Below are positions 14,004 through 22,166 of a DNA stretch of 64,000 nucleotides, one piece after another. The notes below the pieces were generated by a model. The model was not told the origin of the DNA. It made no database searches and worked only from the letters and a program-made list of their open reading frames with translations. The translations under genes and the position numbers were made by a program. Positions within the stretch are counted from its first letter, which is position 1. Every line of letters begins with the position of its first letter. This DNA comes from Trujillonella endophytica (lineage in GTDB: Bacteria > Actinomycetota > Actinomycetes > Mycobacteriales > Geodermatophilaceae): positions 1,240,001 through 1,304,000 of the forward strand of contig NZ_JABGCI010000001.1 in the NCBI RefSeq assembly GCF_019799905.1, read 5' to 3'.

Positions 14004-14032
14004 CTGTCCACAGTGGTCCGTCCTGTCCACAG
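14004..14032 (+). repeat. Two CTGTCCACAG direct repeats, DnaA-box-like
   Basis: CTGTCCACAG occurs at 14004-14013 and 14023-14032, 19 bp apart start to start. CTGTCCACA differs by one base from the actinobacterial DnaA box TTGTCCACA. The pair lies 14 bp upstream of the putative -35 of the DUF222-HNH gene. Confidence 0.5.
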
Positions 14033-14045
14033 GAGGCGATTGCGC

Positions 14046-14089
14046 TGGTCAGCCGATCGCAGACTCGCTAGAATCGAACATGTGTACGA
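14046..14089 (+). promoter_or_regulatory. Leaderless promoter overlapped by a LexA (SOS)-like box
   Basis: TGGTCA (14046-14051), a 17-bp spacer and TAGAAT (14069-14074) form a plausible promoter. TCGAAC-ATGT-GTACGA at 14074-14089 matches the mycobacterial LexA consensus TCGAAC-N4-GTTCGA at 11 of 12 fixed positions. The box covers both the expected transcription start and GTG 14082, so LexA would block initiation directly. Confidence 0.6.
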
Positions 14090-16301
14090 GCAGGTCGTGG
14101 CCGACGACGAGGACGAGCCGTCCCCGGTGGAGGTCGCCCTGCTCGCCCGCCTGGCCGGTGCGCCGCGGCTGGAGATCGGGCGGCGCGGCGTGTGCATCGT
14201 GGGCGCTCCGCACAGCCGTGGCATGTGGTCGCGCCCCGCCGCGCGTCGCTCCGGGCCCTCCGCCGAGTCCTCGTCCGACCCCTTGTCCGAGCCCTCCGCT
14301 GAGTCCTCCGACCCCGCCGCGGCTGGCGCGGACCCCTCCGCCGAGCGCGCGACGGACGTCGCTGCGGAAGTGGGCGGGCTGGGTCCGCAGGCGCGGTTGT
14401 TGGAGGAGGGCGCCGGTTGGCTGGATGCTGCGGCGGAGGTGGAGCGGGGGTTGGCGCAGCTGGCGGGGGCGCGGGTGCGGGCGTTGGCGTCCTTTGCCCG
14501 GTGTCGGCCGTCGTCGTGGGATCGGCAGCCCGATGAGCGGGGTGCGGCGTCGGCGGCGTCGCGGGCGGCGCGGCCGGCGGTGTTGACGCAGGTGAGTGAG
14601 TGGGCGGTGGCCGAGGTCGCGGCCCGGCTGCGGCTGTCGGAGCGGACCGCGGCCGGGCTGTTGGCCGAGTCGGTGGAGCTGGCCGAGCAGCTGCCAGGCA
14701 CGCTGGCCGAGCTCGAGGCCGGGGAGATCTCCTGGTCGCACGCGCGGGCGCTGGCCGAGTTGCTGCGCCCGGTCGCGGCGGGCAAGAAGGCGCTGGTGGA
14801 GGCGCGAGTGTTGCCGCGAGCCGGCCGGCAGACAGTCGCCCAGTTGCGGGAGTGCACCAAGCGCGCGGTGGCCCGGATCGACGCCGACGCCGCAGTTCGG
14901 CGGCTGACCGAGGCGATTCGTGGGCGGAAGGTCACCCTGGCCCCCGGTGAGGAGGGGATGGCGGTGCTGACCGCGGTGCTGCCCGCGCCGGTGGCGCGGG
15001 CCTGTCACGAGGCGGTGCGCGCCTACGCAGCAGCGTGTGCCGTCGACGAGGACGGCAGGCCGGATCCGCGGAGCCTGGATCAGCGGATGGCCGACTGTTT
15101 CGCTGATCTGTTCCTGCGGCCCGACGCCGAGGGCCGGTCGGTGGTGCGGGTGCTGCTGACCGTGATCGCCGGCGCGGGCACCCTGACCGGCACCGGCCCG
15201 GATGCCGAGGAACCCGGCGAGGTCGACGGCCAGACCGTCCCCGCCGCCCTCGTGCGGGAACTGGCGTACGCCCTCGGCCTGATGCCCCGCCCCACACCCG
15301 CAGCCGACACCGCCACCACCACCGCCCTCGACGGCGGAGGCGCTCCGCCGGCCGTGGACGCCCCCGGCCGCGATGAGGCGGCGACACACATCAACGGCGC
15401 CGCGCCCGCCCGGAACGCCGTGACCGACCAACTCGCCCCGCCCGCCGAGGACGCGAAAGCCGGTGACGCCGCGCCCGCCGACACCGCGCCCGCTGAGGAC
15501 GCGAACGGCGGGGATGCCGCGTCCGCCGATGACGCGAACGCCGAGCACGCCGTGACCGACGAGGCGTCCGCGGCTAGGCAGATGCCAGCGGGACAGGCTG
15601 CCGCCGCCAGCGAGGCCCAGCCGGCCGACCAACTGACCGCCGAGGCCGAGCCGCAAGCTCAGGCACGGGCGCTGGCGCTGGCGGGCCTGGTGGACCTGCG
15701 CCGGCTCTCCGACACCGCACTGGCCGAACGGCCCCGGATCGCCGTCGTCGACCAACTGTCCGGCTGCCTGCTCGCCCTGACCGACAGCATCGAGATCCGA
15801 CAGGCCACCCGATCAGGCAAGGGACTGAGCCCACCGGCACAGACCGACGGCTACCGCCCCTCCGAGCCCCTGGACCGGTTCGTCCGGCTCCGCGACCGCC
15901 GCTGCCGCTTCCCCGGCTGCCGCGCCCGCATCCGCAAGTGCGACCTCGACCACCGCGTGCCCTATCCGCACGGCCCGACCGCCCACACCAACCTCGAAGG
16001 CCTGTGCGAACACCATCACCGGCTCTCCCACCAAGCCCCCGGCTGGCAACTGGCCGGCTCAGCGGGCGACGGCCTGTGCTGGACCCTGCCCGGCGGCACC
16101 ACTATCACCACCGTCCCGCCCCGCTACGGCACCGACGACGGCAGCACGCCGACCACGACGGCGAGCGCGGCCACCAGCACGGCCAGCGGACCCCGCTGGG
16201 CCCAACTCACCCCCGCGCAGCGCCGCGCCCACATCCGCGCCCTCATCGACCCCACACCGACCACCCGGACCCGGGAAGCCAACGGATCGGCACCCTTCTG
16301 A
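14082..16301 (+). CDS. DUF222 / HNH endonuclease-domain protein (13E12-like)
   Basis: 739 aa from GTG 14082. The middle (about residues 110-420) is a DUF222 region, and the C-terminus has an HNH nuclease motif (FPGCRARIRKCDLDHR...NLEGLCEHHHRLSH) with the expected Cys, His and Asn residues. A low-complexity Ala/Asp/Glu/Pro stretch of about 130 residues separates the two. Proteins of this type are numerous in actinobacteria (13E12 repeat family in mycobacteria), and some are DNA-damage induced; their function is unresolved. The start is chosen because TAGAAT lies 7 nt upstream and an SOS-like box overlaps the codon; the frame itself is open back to 13983. Confidence 0.8.
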   Translation: MYEQVVADDEDEPSPVEVALLARLAGAPRLEIGRRGVCIVGAPHSRGMWSRPAARRSGPSAESSSDPLSEPSAESSDPAAAGADPSAERATDVAAEVGGLGPQARLLEEGAGWLDAAAEVERGLAQLAGARVRALASFARCRPSSWDRQPDERGAASAASRAARPAVLTQVSEWAVAEVAARLRLSERTAAGLLAESVELAEQLPGTLAELEAGEISWSHARALAELLRPVAAGKKALVEARVLPRAGRQTVAQLRECTKRAVARIDADAAVRRLTEAIRGRKVTLAPGEEGMAVLTAVLPAPVARACHEAVRAYAAACAVDEDGRPDPRSLDQRMADCFADLFLRPDAEGRSVVRVLLTVIAGAGTLTGTGPDAEEPGEVDGQTVPAALVRELAYALGLMPRPTPAADTATTTALDGGGAPPAVDAPGRDEAATHINGAAPARNAVTDQLAPPAEDAKAGDAAPADTAPAEDANGGDAASADDANAEHAVTDEASAARQMPAGQAAAASEAQPADQLTAEAEPQAQARALALAGLVDLRRLSDTALAERPRIAVVDQLSGCLLALTDSIEIRQATRSGKGLSPPAQTDGYRPSEPLDRFVRLRDRRCRFPGCRARIRKCDLDHRVPYPHGPTAHTNLEGLCEHHHRLSHQAPGWQLAGSAGDGLCWTLPGGTTITTVPPRYGTDDGSTPTTTASAATSTASGPRWAQLTPAQRRAHIRALIDPTPTTRTREANGSAPF

Positions 16302-16314
16302 GCCGCCACGTTCG

Positions 16315-16335
16315 GAGCCGCCTCGCCGGCGGCTC
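16315..16335. terminator. Hairpin between convergent DUF222-HNH and PH-like genes
   Basis: GAGCCGCC (16315-16322) pairs with GGCGGCTC (16328-16335) around a 5-nt loop in the 39-bp gap between convergent genes. The stem is short, so confidence is moderate. Confidence 0.5.
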
Positions 16336-16340
16336 GTCGC

Positions 16341-16721
16341 TCAGCGGAGCGGTGGCGCGGGGACGTCGATCCGGCCACCCGAGAGCGCCGCCAGCCGCGG
16401 CAGGTCGCGGGCCCGGAGCACCGGCAGCCGGACCTCGGTCCCGCGGGTGGTCACCAGCCACAGTGCGCCGCGGTCACCGGCGCGGATGCCGGCCAACTCG
16501 CTCCACGGCACCCGGCGGGACCCGACCAGCGAGCGGGCCGTCACCGCCTCGCCGTCGACGTCGACGCCCACCCGCAGCACCCAGGCGGCGGCGACCAGCG
16601 GGATGAGCAGGACGAACAGGCCCCACCACGCGGCGGAGGCCAGCGGGACGGCGCAGACGAACAGCGCGAAGACGGGCAGCAGCGCGGTACGGCTCATGCG
16701 CATGCGGGCGAGGGTGGCCAC
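16341..16721 (-). CDS. PH-domain-like small membrane protein
   Basis: 126 aa. Two adjacent hydrophobic helices ([20 protein letters not shown] and [15 protein letters not shown]) are followed by a short beta-rich domain with [12 protein letters not shown], the pattern of bacterial PH-like (bPH) domains anchored to the membrane. No catalytic residues are evident. It converges on the DUF222-HNH gene and follows the XRE regulator gene on the same strand with a 24-bp gap, so the two may be co-transcribed. Function unknown. Confidence 0.7.
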   Translation of the reverse strand: MATLARMRMSRTALLPVFALFVCAVPLASAAWWGLFVLLIPLVAAAWVLRVGVDVDGEAVTARSLVGSRRVPWSELAGIRAGDRGALWLVTTRGTEVRLPVLRARDLPRLAALSGGRIDVPAPPLR

Positions 16722-16745
16722 GCCTCCCGATGCTCCCAGACGCCG

Positions 16746-17567
16746 TCAGCTCGCGAGCCGGCGCAGCCGCTGCTCCGTCTCGCTGCCCGGCGCGGCGGTG
16801 TAGACGACCAGTTGCACGCCCGGCGCGTCCGCGGGGGTCACCTGGTGGTGCTCGAGCAGGAGCGAGCCGACCGCCGGGTGCTCGAACCGCCGCTCCCCGG
16901 AGCTGAACCGGTCGACGTCCCGGCTGGCCCAGCCGGCCCGGAAGTGCTCGCTGGCGGCCTCCAGCCGGGCCACGAGCGCGACCACCTCGGGGTCGCTGAG
17001 CCGGGCGCCGGCCTCGGCGCGGAACTGGGTGAGGAACCGGCGGCTGTCGGTCGCCCAGTCGCCCAGCAACGCGCGGACCGCCGGGTCGGTGAAGACCAGC
17101 CACAGGAGGTTGCGGTCGGCGGGCTCCGCGGCCGCGACGCCCGGGTAGAAGCGGGCGTACGCGGAGTTCCAGCCGACGATCGCCCAACTGGCCGTGATGG
17201 CGTAGGCGGGGGAGGGGTCCAGCGCGTCCAGCAGCCGCTGCAGGTGGGCGGGGAAGCGGTCGGGCCCCGACGACGTCGCCGGTGCGCCGTGCCCGGTCAG
17301 CCGCAGCACGTACTCGTGCTCGGCGGCCGAGAGCCGCAGCGTGCGGGCGAGCGCGTCGACGACCTGCCGCGAGGGGTGGATGTCCCGCCCCTGCTCCAGC
17401 CACGTGTACCAGGTGTGGCTCACCCCCGACAGCAGCGCGACCTCCTCCCGCCGCAGCCCCGGGGTGCGCCGGGGGCCACCCGCCGGCAGCCCGGTGCTCC
17501 GCGCGTCCACCTGCCGGCGTCGCGAGCGGAGGAACTGGCCGAGCTCGTGCCGGGCGGGGTCGGTCAC
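16746..17567 (-). CDS. XRE-family regulator with MmyB-like ligand domain
   Basis: 273-aa DNA-binding protein. The N-terminal helix-turn-helix (residues about 8-75) reads [13 protein letters not shown]...[28 protein letters not shown], characteristic of the MmyB branch of XRE regulators. The C-terminal 180 residues match the MmyB-like PAS-type ligand-binding region ([15 protein letters not shown]). GTG 17567 is chosen because the HTH begins at the right distance. It is divergent from ilvD with a 90-bp gap, so it may act there, but MmyB-type regulators more often control adjacent oxidoreductase genes and the target is unknown. Confidence 0.85.
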   Translation of the reverse strand: MTDPARHELGQFLRSRRRQVDARSTGLPAGGPRRTPGLRREEVALLSGVSHTWYTWLEQGRDIHPSRQVVDALARTLRLSAAEHEYVLRLTGHGAPATSSGPDRFPAHLQRLLDALDPSPAYAITASWAIVGWNSAYARFYPGVAAAEPADRNLLWLVFTDPAVRALLGDWATDSRRFLTQFRAEAGARLSDPEVVALVARLEAASEHFRAGWASRDVDRFSSGERRFEHPAVGSLLLEHHQVTPADAPGVQLVVYTAAPGSETEQRLRRLAS

Positions 17568-17644
17568 GGTGCCTCCGCGTGTCGTCCGGGTGGTGGTGGC
17601 GGTACCAGTATCAACGCCGTCTCGGCAGGCCACGGCGCCGCGCC

Positions 17645-17650
17645 TACCCT
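17645..17650 (+). promoter_or_regulatory. -10 hexamer TACCCT before ilvD
   Basis: TACCCT ends 7 nt before GTG 17658 with no Shine-Dalgarno between, consistent with a leaderless ilvD transcript. Confidence 0.5.
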
Positions 17651-17657
17651 CTGGGTC

Positions 17658-19361
17658 GTGACCACGGTCGAGGAACCCCGCGCAGCCACCGTCGACGTCA
17701 AGCCCCGCAGCCGTGAGGTGACCGACGGGGACCAGAAGGCCCCGGCCCGCGCCATGCTGCGCGCCGTCGGCATGGGCGACGACGACTGGGAGAAGCCGCA
17801 GATCGGCGTGGCCTCGTCGTGGAACGAGATCACCCCCTGCAACCTCTCCCTGGACCGGCTGGCGAAGCGGGCCAAGGAGGGCGTGCACGCCGCCGGCGGC
17901 TACCCGCTCGAGTTCGGCACCATCTCGGTCTCCGACGGCATCTCGATGGGCCACGAGGGCATGCGGGCCTCGCTGGTCTCCCGCGAGGTCATCGCCGACT
18001 CGGTCGAGACCGTCATGTTCGCCGAGCGGCTCGACGGCTCCGTGCTGCTCGCCGGCTGCGACAAGTCGCTGCCCGGCATGCTCATGGCCGCGGCCCGGCT
18101 GGACCTCGCCGCCGTCTTCCTCTACTCGGGCTCGACGCTGCCCGGGAAGCTCGGCGACCGCGACCTGACGCTCATCGACGTCTTCGAGGGCGTCGGCGCC
18201 TGCGCCGCCGGCAAGATCACCCGCGACGAGCTGACGGCCATCGAGAAGGCCGCCTGCCCGGGCATGGGCTCCTGCGGCGGCATGTACACCGCCAACACCA
18301 TGGCCAGCGTCGCCGAGGCGCTCGGCATGAGCCTCCCGGGGAGCGCCGCGCCGCCGGCCCCCGACAGCCGCCGCGACGCGTTCGCCGTCGCCTCCGGCGA
18401 GGCCGTGGTGAACCTGCTGCGCAAGGGCATCACCGCGCGCCAGATCATGACCCGCGAGGCCTTCGAGAACGCCATCACCGTCGTCATGGCGCTGGGCGGC
18501 TCGACCAACGCCGTCCTCCACCTGCTGGCCATGGCCCACGAGGCGCAGGTCGAGCTCACCCTCGACGACTTCAACCGCATCGGCGACCGCACCCCGCACC
18601 TGGCCGACGTCAAGCCGTTCGGCCGCTTCGTGATGACCGACATCGACCGCGTGGGCGGCGTCCCGGTCGTCCTGAAGGCGCTGCTGGACGCCGGCCTGCT
18701 GCACGGCGACGCGCTCACCGTGACCGGGAGGACGATGGCCGAGAACCTCGCCGAGATCGCCCCGCCGGACCTCGACGGCACGATCATCCACGCGATGGCG
18801 AACCCGATCCACAAGACCGGCGGCCTGACGATCCTGCGCGGCTCGCTCTCCCCGGACGGTGCGGTCGTGAAGTCCGCGGGCTTCGACGCCGAGGTCTTCG
18901 AGGGCACCGCCCGCGTCTTCGACGGCGAGCAGGGCGCGATGGACGCCGTCACCGAGGGCACGCTCCAGCCGGGCGAGGTCGTCGTCATCCGCTACGAGGG
19001 CCCCCGCGGCGGTCCGGGGATGCGCGAGATGCTCGCCGTCACCGGCGCCATCAAGGGCGCGGGCCTGGGCAAGGACGTCCTGCTGCTCACCGACGGCCGG
19101 TTCTCCGGCGGCACCACCGGGCTGTGCGTCGGGCACGTCGCCCCCGAGGCGACCGACGGCGGTCCCATCGCCTTCGTGCGGGACGGCGACCGGATCCGGC
19201 TCGACCTCGCCACCCGCACCCTCGACCTGCTGGTGGACGACGACGAGCTGGCCCGCCGCCGGGAGGGCTGGGAGCCGCTGCCCCCGCGCTACACCACCGG
19301 GGTGCTGGGCAAGTACGCCAAGCTCGTCGGCTCCGCGGCCACCGGCGCGATCTGCGGCTGA
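17658..19361 (+). CDS. ilvD: Dihydroxy-acid dehydratase
   Basis: Fe-S enzyme of the third common step of isoleucine and valine synthesis: it dehydrates dihydroxy acids made by IlvC to 2-keto acids. 567 aa, full length. Cluster and active-site segments are present: [25 protein letters not shown] (around residue 135), [16 protein letters not shown] (around 205) and the C-terminal [13 protein letters not shown] 17658 lies 7 nt after a TACCCT box. It stands alone, between a divergent regulator gene and a 19-bp terminator stem. ilvBNC begin 5.7 kb downstream. Confidence 0.96.
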   Translation: MTTVEEPRAATVDVKPRSREVTDGDQKAPARAMLRAVGMGDDDWEKPQIGVASSWNEITPCNLSLDRLAKRAKEGVHAAGGYPLEFGTISVSDGISMGHEGMRASLVSREVIADSVETVMFAERLDGSVLLAGCDKSLPGMLMAAARLDLAAVFLYSGSTLPGKLGDRDLTLIDVFEGVGACAAGKITRDELTAIEKAACPGMGSCGGMYTANTMASVAEALGMSLPGSAAPPAPDSRRDAFAVASGEAVVNLLRKGITARQIMTREAFENAITVVMALGGSTNAVLHLLAMAHEAQVELTLDDFNRIGDRTPHLADVKPFGRFVMTDIDRVGGVPVVLKALLDAGLLHGDALTVTGRTMAENLAEIAPPDLDGTIIHAMANPIHKTGGLTILRGSLSPDGAVVKSAGFDAEVFEGTARVFDGEQGAMDAVTEGTLQPGEVVVIRYEGPRGGPGMREMLAVTGAIKGAGLGKDVLLLTDGRFSGGTTGLCVGHVAPEATDGGPIAFVRDGDRIRLDLATRTLDLLVDDDELARRREGWEPLPPRYTTGVLGKYAKLVGSAATGAICG

Positions 19362-19368
19362 GGGAGGA

Positions 19369-19414
19369 CCCCGTCCTCCGCACGCCTCGCGAGCCAGGCG
19401 TGCGGAGGACGGGG
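19369..19414 (+). terminator. 19-bp hairpin terminator after ilvD
   Basis: Perfect 19-bp stem (19369-19387 with 19396-19414) and an 8-nt loop, starting 7 bp after the ilvD stop. No T-run. Confidence 0.8.
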
Positions 19415-19514
19415 CCACGCTCGGGTCCTGCGAGGGGTCCGAGGGGCACCCCCAAGGGGTGAGCCCGCCCGCCGCCGACTCCAGCGCGACCTCGCCGCCG
19501 CCGAGGTCTCCGGT

Positions 19515-22166
19515 GTGGACAGGCAGAGGTGGGCGCTGCTCGCGGGCACCGTCGTGGCGCTCGCGGCCTGCGCCGTCTCCGCCGCGCTGCCCGCCCAGGA
19601 CCGGGTCGGCGACGTGGCGGTGGCCGCAGCCGGCGTCGCGACCGCCGCCTGCATCGCCCACGCGGCGTGGTGGCGCCGGCGCGGTGCCCGGGGCTGGCGC
19701 CTCATGGCGGTGGCGACGCTGTTCCCCGTCGCCGCCTACGTCGCCTTCCTCGTGGTGGCCCCCACCGACCCGCTCGACCGGGTCCTGCTGCGCTGGGTGC
19801 CCACCGTGCCCGGCTACCTGCTGGCCGTCGCGTGCCTGCTGACCCTCGTCGACCGCGACCGGCTGCGCACCGGCGCCCGCGCCGTCGTCGAGACCGCGCT
19901 GTTCGGCGCCGCCTGCGTGACCGGCATGCAGCTGCTCGTCTTCGGCCCCCAGGGGACCGGGGCGGTCACCCCGCTGCCCGCCGGCCTGGTGCTGACCGCC
20001 GCCGTCCTCACCACCTCCGCCCTGCTGGTGGCCGCGCTCGTGCTCCTGGCCGCCGTCGAGAGCCACCGCCAGCCGATGGCCCTGGTGCTGCTCGGCGCGG
20101 CCGTGTCCCTCACCGCGGGCCGGGGCCTCGGCACCTCCGCCACCGTCAACGGCCTCGACGGAGCCGTCACGGTCAGCCGCTTCCTCGTCGTCGTCGGCCT
20201 GGGCCTGCTGGCGCTGGCCGCCACCCTGGACCCCGGTCCGGGCGACGGGGACTCCCGGGAGCCGCACCCGCGCACCGGCCGGTCGGTCCGGCTGGGCTCG
20301 GTGCTGCCGCACCTGGCGATGCTCGTCGCCGTCCTCGCCGTCGGCGTCACCTACCTGTGCGGCCTCCAGCCGTCGGCGGTCTCGGTCGTCGGCGCGATCG
20401 TCTGCGTCGCCCTCGCCGGTGTCCACCGCTGGGTGACCGCGCTGGACGACGCCCGGCGGAGCACCCGCATCCTGCGCAGCGAGTCCTGGTTCCGCTCGCT
20501 GCTGCGCTCCAACGGCGACACGGTCCTCATCCTCGACGCCGACCTGCGCGTCACCTGGGCCTCGCCGACGGTCGAGCGGCTGCTCGGCGCCGGCAGTTCG
20601 CTGACCGGCCGGGACCTGCTCACCGTGACCCACCCGGCCGACGCGCTGCCCGTCGCCCGCGCCCTGCAGCCCGCGGTGCCGGGGGCGGCGCCCGGTGCGC
20701 TGGTCGTGCTGCGGCTGCCGCACACCGATGGCACCTGGCGGTACGTCGAGGCGAGCGTCGCCGACCTGCGCGCCGACTCCGGGATCGCCGGGATCGTCCT
20801 GCACTGCCGCGACATCACCGAGCGGTACGCCCGTGAGAAGGCGCTCGAGGACCTGGCCTTCACCGACCCCACCACCGGCCTGCCCAACCGGGCCGGGTGC
20901 GACCGGCTGATCGAGCAGCGGCTGGCCGCGGCCGCGACCGGCCTCGACGCCGGGCGGACGACGCTGCTGCTCGTCGAGGTCGACGGCCTGGCCGGGGTCC
21001 GGGAGGACGCCGGCCGCGACCTGGCCTCCACCGTCCTCGTCGAGCTCGCCCGCCGGCTGCGCGTCACCGTCCGCGGGGACGAGCCGGTGGCCCGCCTCGG
21101 CGGTGACGCGTTCGCCGTCCTCGCGTCCGGGGACCCGCGCACCGGCGACCTGCTCGCCGACCGCTGCCTGTCCGCGGTCGAGCAGCCGATCACCACCGCG
21201 GCCGGCGTCTACGACCTCACCGCCGACATCGGGCTGGTCGCCCTCGAGGCGGACCTGTCGCTGGCCGAGGTGTGGACGCGGGCCGAGATCGCCGTCCGCG
21301 CCGCCCGCCGGACCGGTCGCGGCACCGCCCGCCGGTTCGAGCCCGTGCTGGGCTCGGCCGCCGAGCGGCGGGCGCGGCTGCGCGAGGACCTGCCGGGCGC
21401 CTGCTCGCGCGGCGAGCTGTCCGTGGTCTTCCAGCCCGTCGTCGCCCTGGAGGAGCAGCGGATCGTCGGGGTCGAGGCGCTGCTGCGCTGGCGGCACCCC
21501 GAGCTGGGGGAGGTCCCGCCGACGGAGTTCGTGCCCATCGCCGAGCGGGCCGGGGTGATCGGCGAGCTGCAGCGCTGGGCGCTGGAGCAGGCCGCGCGCG
21601 CCGCGGTGTCCCTGCCGGTGGTGCACGCACCGCTGCGGCTCGGGGTGAACATCTCCGCCTCGCACGTGGCCGCCCGCACCCTGGTCGGCGACGTGGCCGC
21701 GGTGCTGCAGTGCACCGGCCTGGCGCCCGAGCGGCTCATCCTCGAGATCACCGAGGCCACGCTGATGGCCGACACCGACGACATCGCCGTCGACGTCGAG
21801 GCACTGCGCCTCATGGGCGTGCACGTCGCCCTCGACGACTTCGGCACCGGGCACTCCTCGCTCACCGCGCTCAGCGCGGTGCCGATCGACGTGCTCAAGC
21901 TCGACCGCGACTTCGTGGCCCGGATCGACCGGCACCCGCGCAGCCGCGCGCTCTGCGAGTCGATCATCGCGATCGGCCGGGCGCTGGGGCTCGACGTCAT
22001 CGCCGAGGGAGTGGAGACCCCGGCCCAGCTGGGCGTCCTCCGCGGCCTGGGGTGCGGCTTCGCCCAGGGCTTCCTGCTCTCCCGGCCGCTGCGGCTGTCG
22101 GAGCTCACCGAGCTGCTGGAGACCGGCGCCGGCGCCCTCTGGCCGGGTCTGGTCGGCTCCCGGTGA
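19515..22166 (+). CDS. Membrane PAS-GGDEF-EAL protein with degenerate GGDEF
   Basis: 883 aa. About eight or nine N-terminal membrane helices (residues 1-310), a PAS-like sensor (about 325-440, WFRSLLRSNGDTVLILD), a GGDEF-type domain and an EAL domain. The cyclase signature reads LGGDAF instead of GGDEF, so cyclase activity is doubtful and this domain may only bind GTP. The EAL domain keeps EALLRW, NIS, EITE, LDDFGTG, KLDRDF and AEGVET, the residues needed for c-di-GMP phosphodiesterase activity. GTG 19515 is the first start before the membrane part. Its stop overlaps the start of a second protein of the same architecture. Confidence 0.88.
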   Translation: MDRQRWALLAGTVVALAACAVSAALPAQDRVGDVAVAAAGVATAACIAHAAWWRRRGARGWRLMAVATLFPVAAYVAFLVVAPTDPLDRVLLRWVPTVPGYLLAVACLLTLVDRDRLRTGARAVVETALFGAACVTGMQLLVFGPQGTGAVTPLPAGLVLTAAVLTTSALLVAALVLLAAVESHRQPMALVLLGAAVSLTAGRGLGTSATVNGLDGAVTVSRFLVVVGLGLLALAATLDPGPGDGDSREPHPRTGRSVRLGSVLPHLAMLVAVLAVGVTYLCGLQPSAVSVVGAIVCVALAGVHRWVTALDDARRSTRILRSESWFRSLLRSNGDTVLILDADLRVTWASPTVERLLGAGSSLTGRDLLTVTHPADALPVARALQPAVPGAAPGALVVLRLPHTDGTWRYVEASVADLRADSGIAGIVLHCRDITERYAREKALEDLAFTDPTTGLPNRAGCDRLIEQRLAAAATGLDAGRTTLLLVEVDGLAGVREDAGRDLASTVLVELARRLRVTVRGDEPVARLGGDAFAVLASGDPRTGDLLADRCLSAVEQPITTAAGVYDLTADIGLVALEADLSLAEVWTRAEIAVRAARRTGRGTARRFEPVLGSAAERRARLREDLPGACSRGELSVVFQPVVALEEQRIVGVEALLRWRHPELGEVPPTEFVPIAERAGVIGELQRWALEQAARAAVSLPVVHAPLRLGVNISASHVAARTLVGDVAAVLQCTGLAPERLILEITEATLMADTDDIAVDVEALRLMGVHVALDDFGTGHSSLTALSAVPIDVLKLDRDFVARIDRHPRSRALCESIIAIGRALGLDVIAEGVETPAQLGVLRGLGCGFAQGFLLSRPLRLSELTELLETGAGALWPGLVGSR

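Noticed and set aside
14082..16301. DUF222-HNH gene as a transposase or homing endonuclease of an inserted element
   Set aside because: No terminal repeats, target duplication, intron or intein boundaries are visible; the gene has its own promoter.
16746..21935. A very long minus-strand open frame (over 1700 codons) across ilvD and the first GGDEF-EAL gene
   Set aside because: Antisense artefact of high GC: the composition is His/Gln/Gly/Arg-rich and only the HTH regulator at its 3' end is real.
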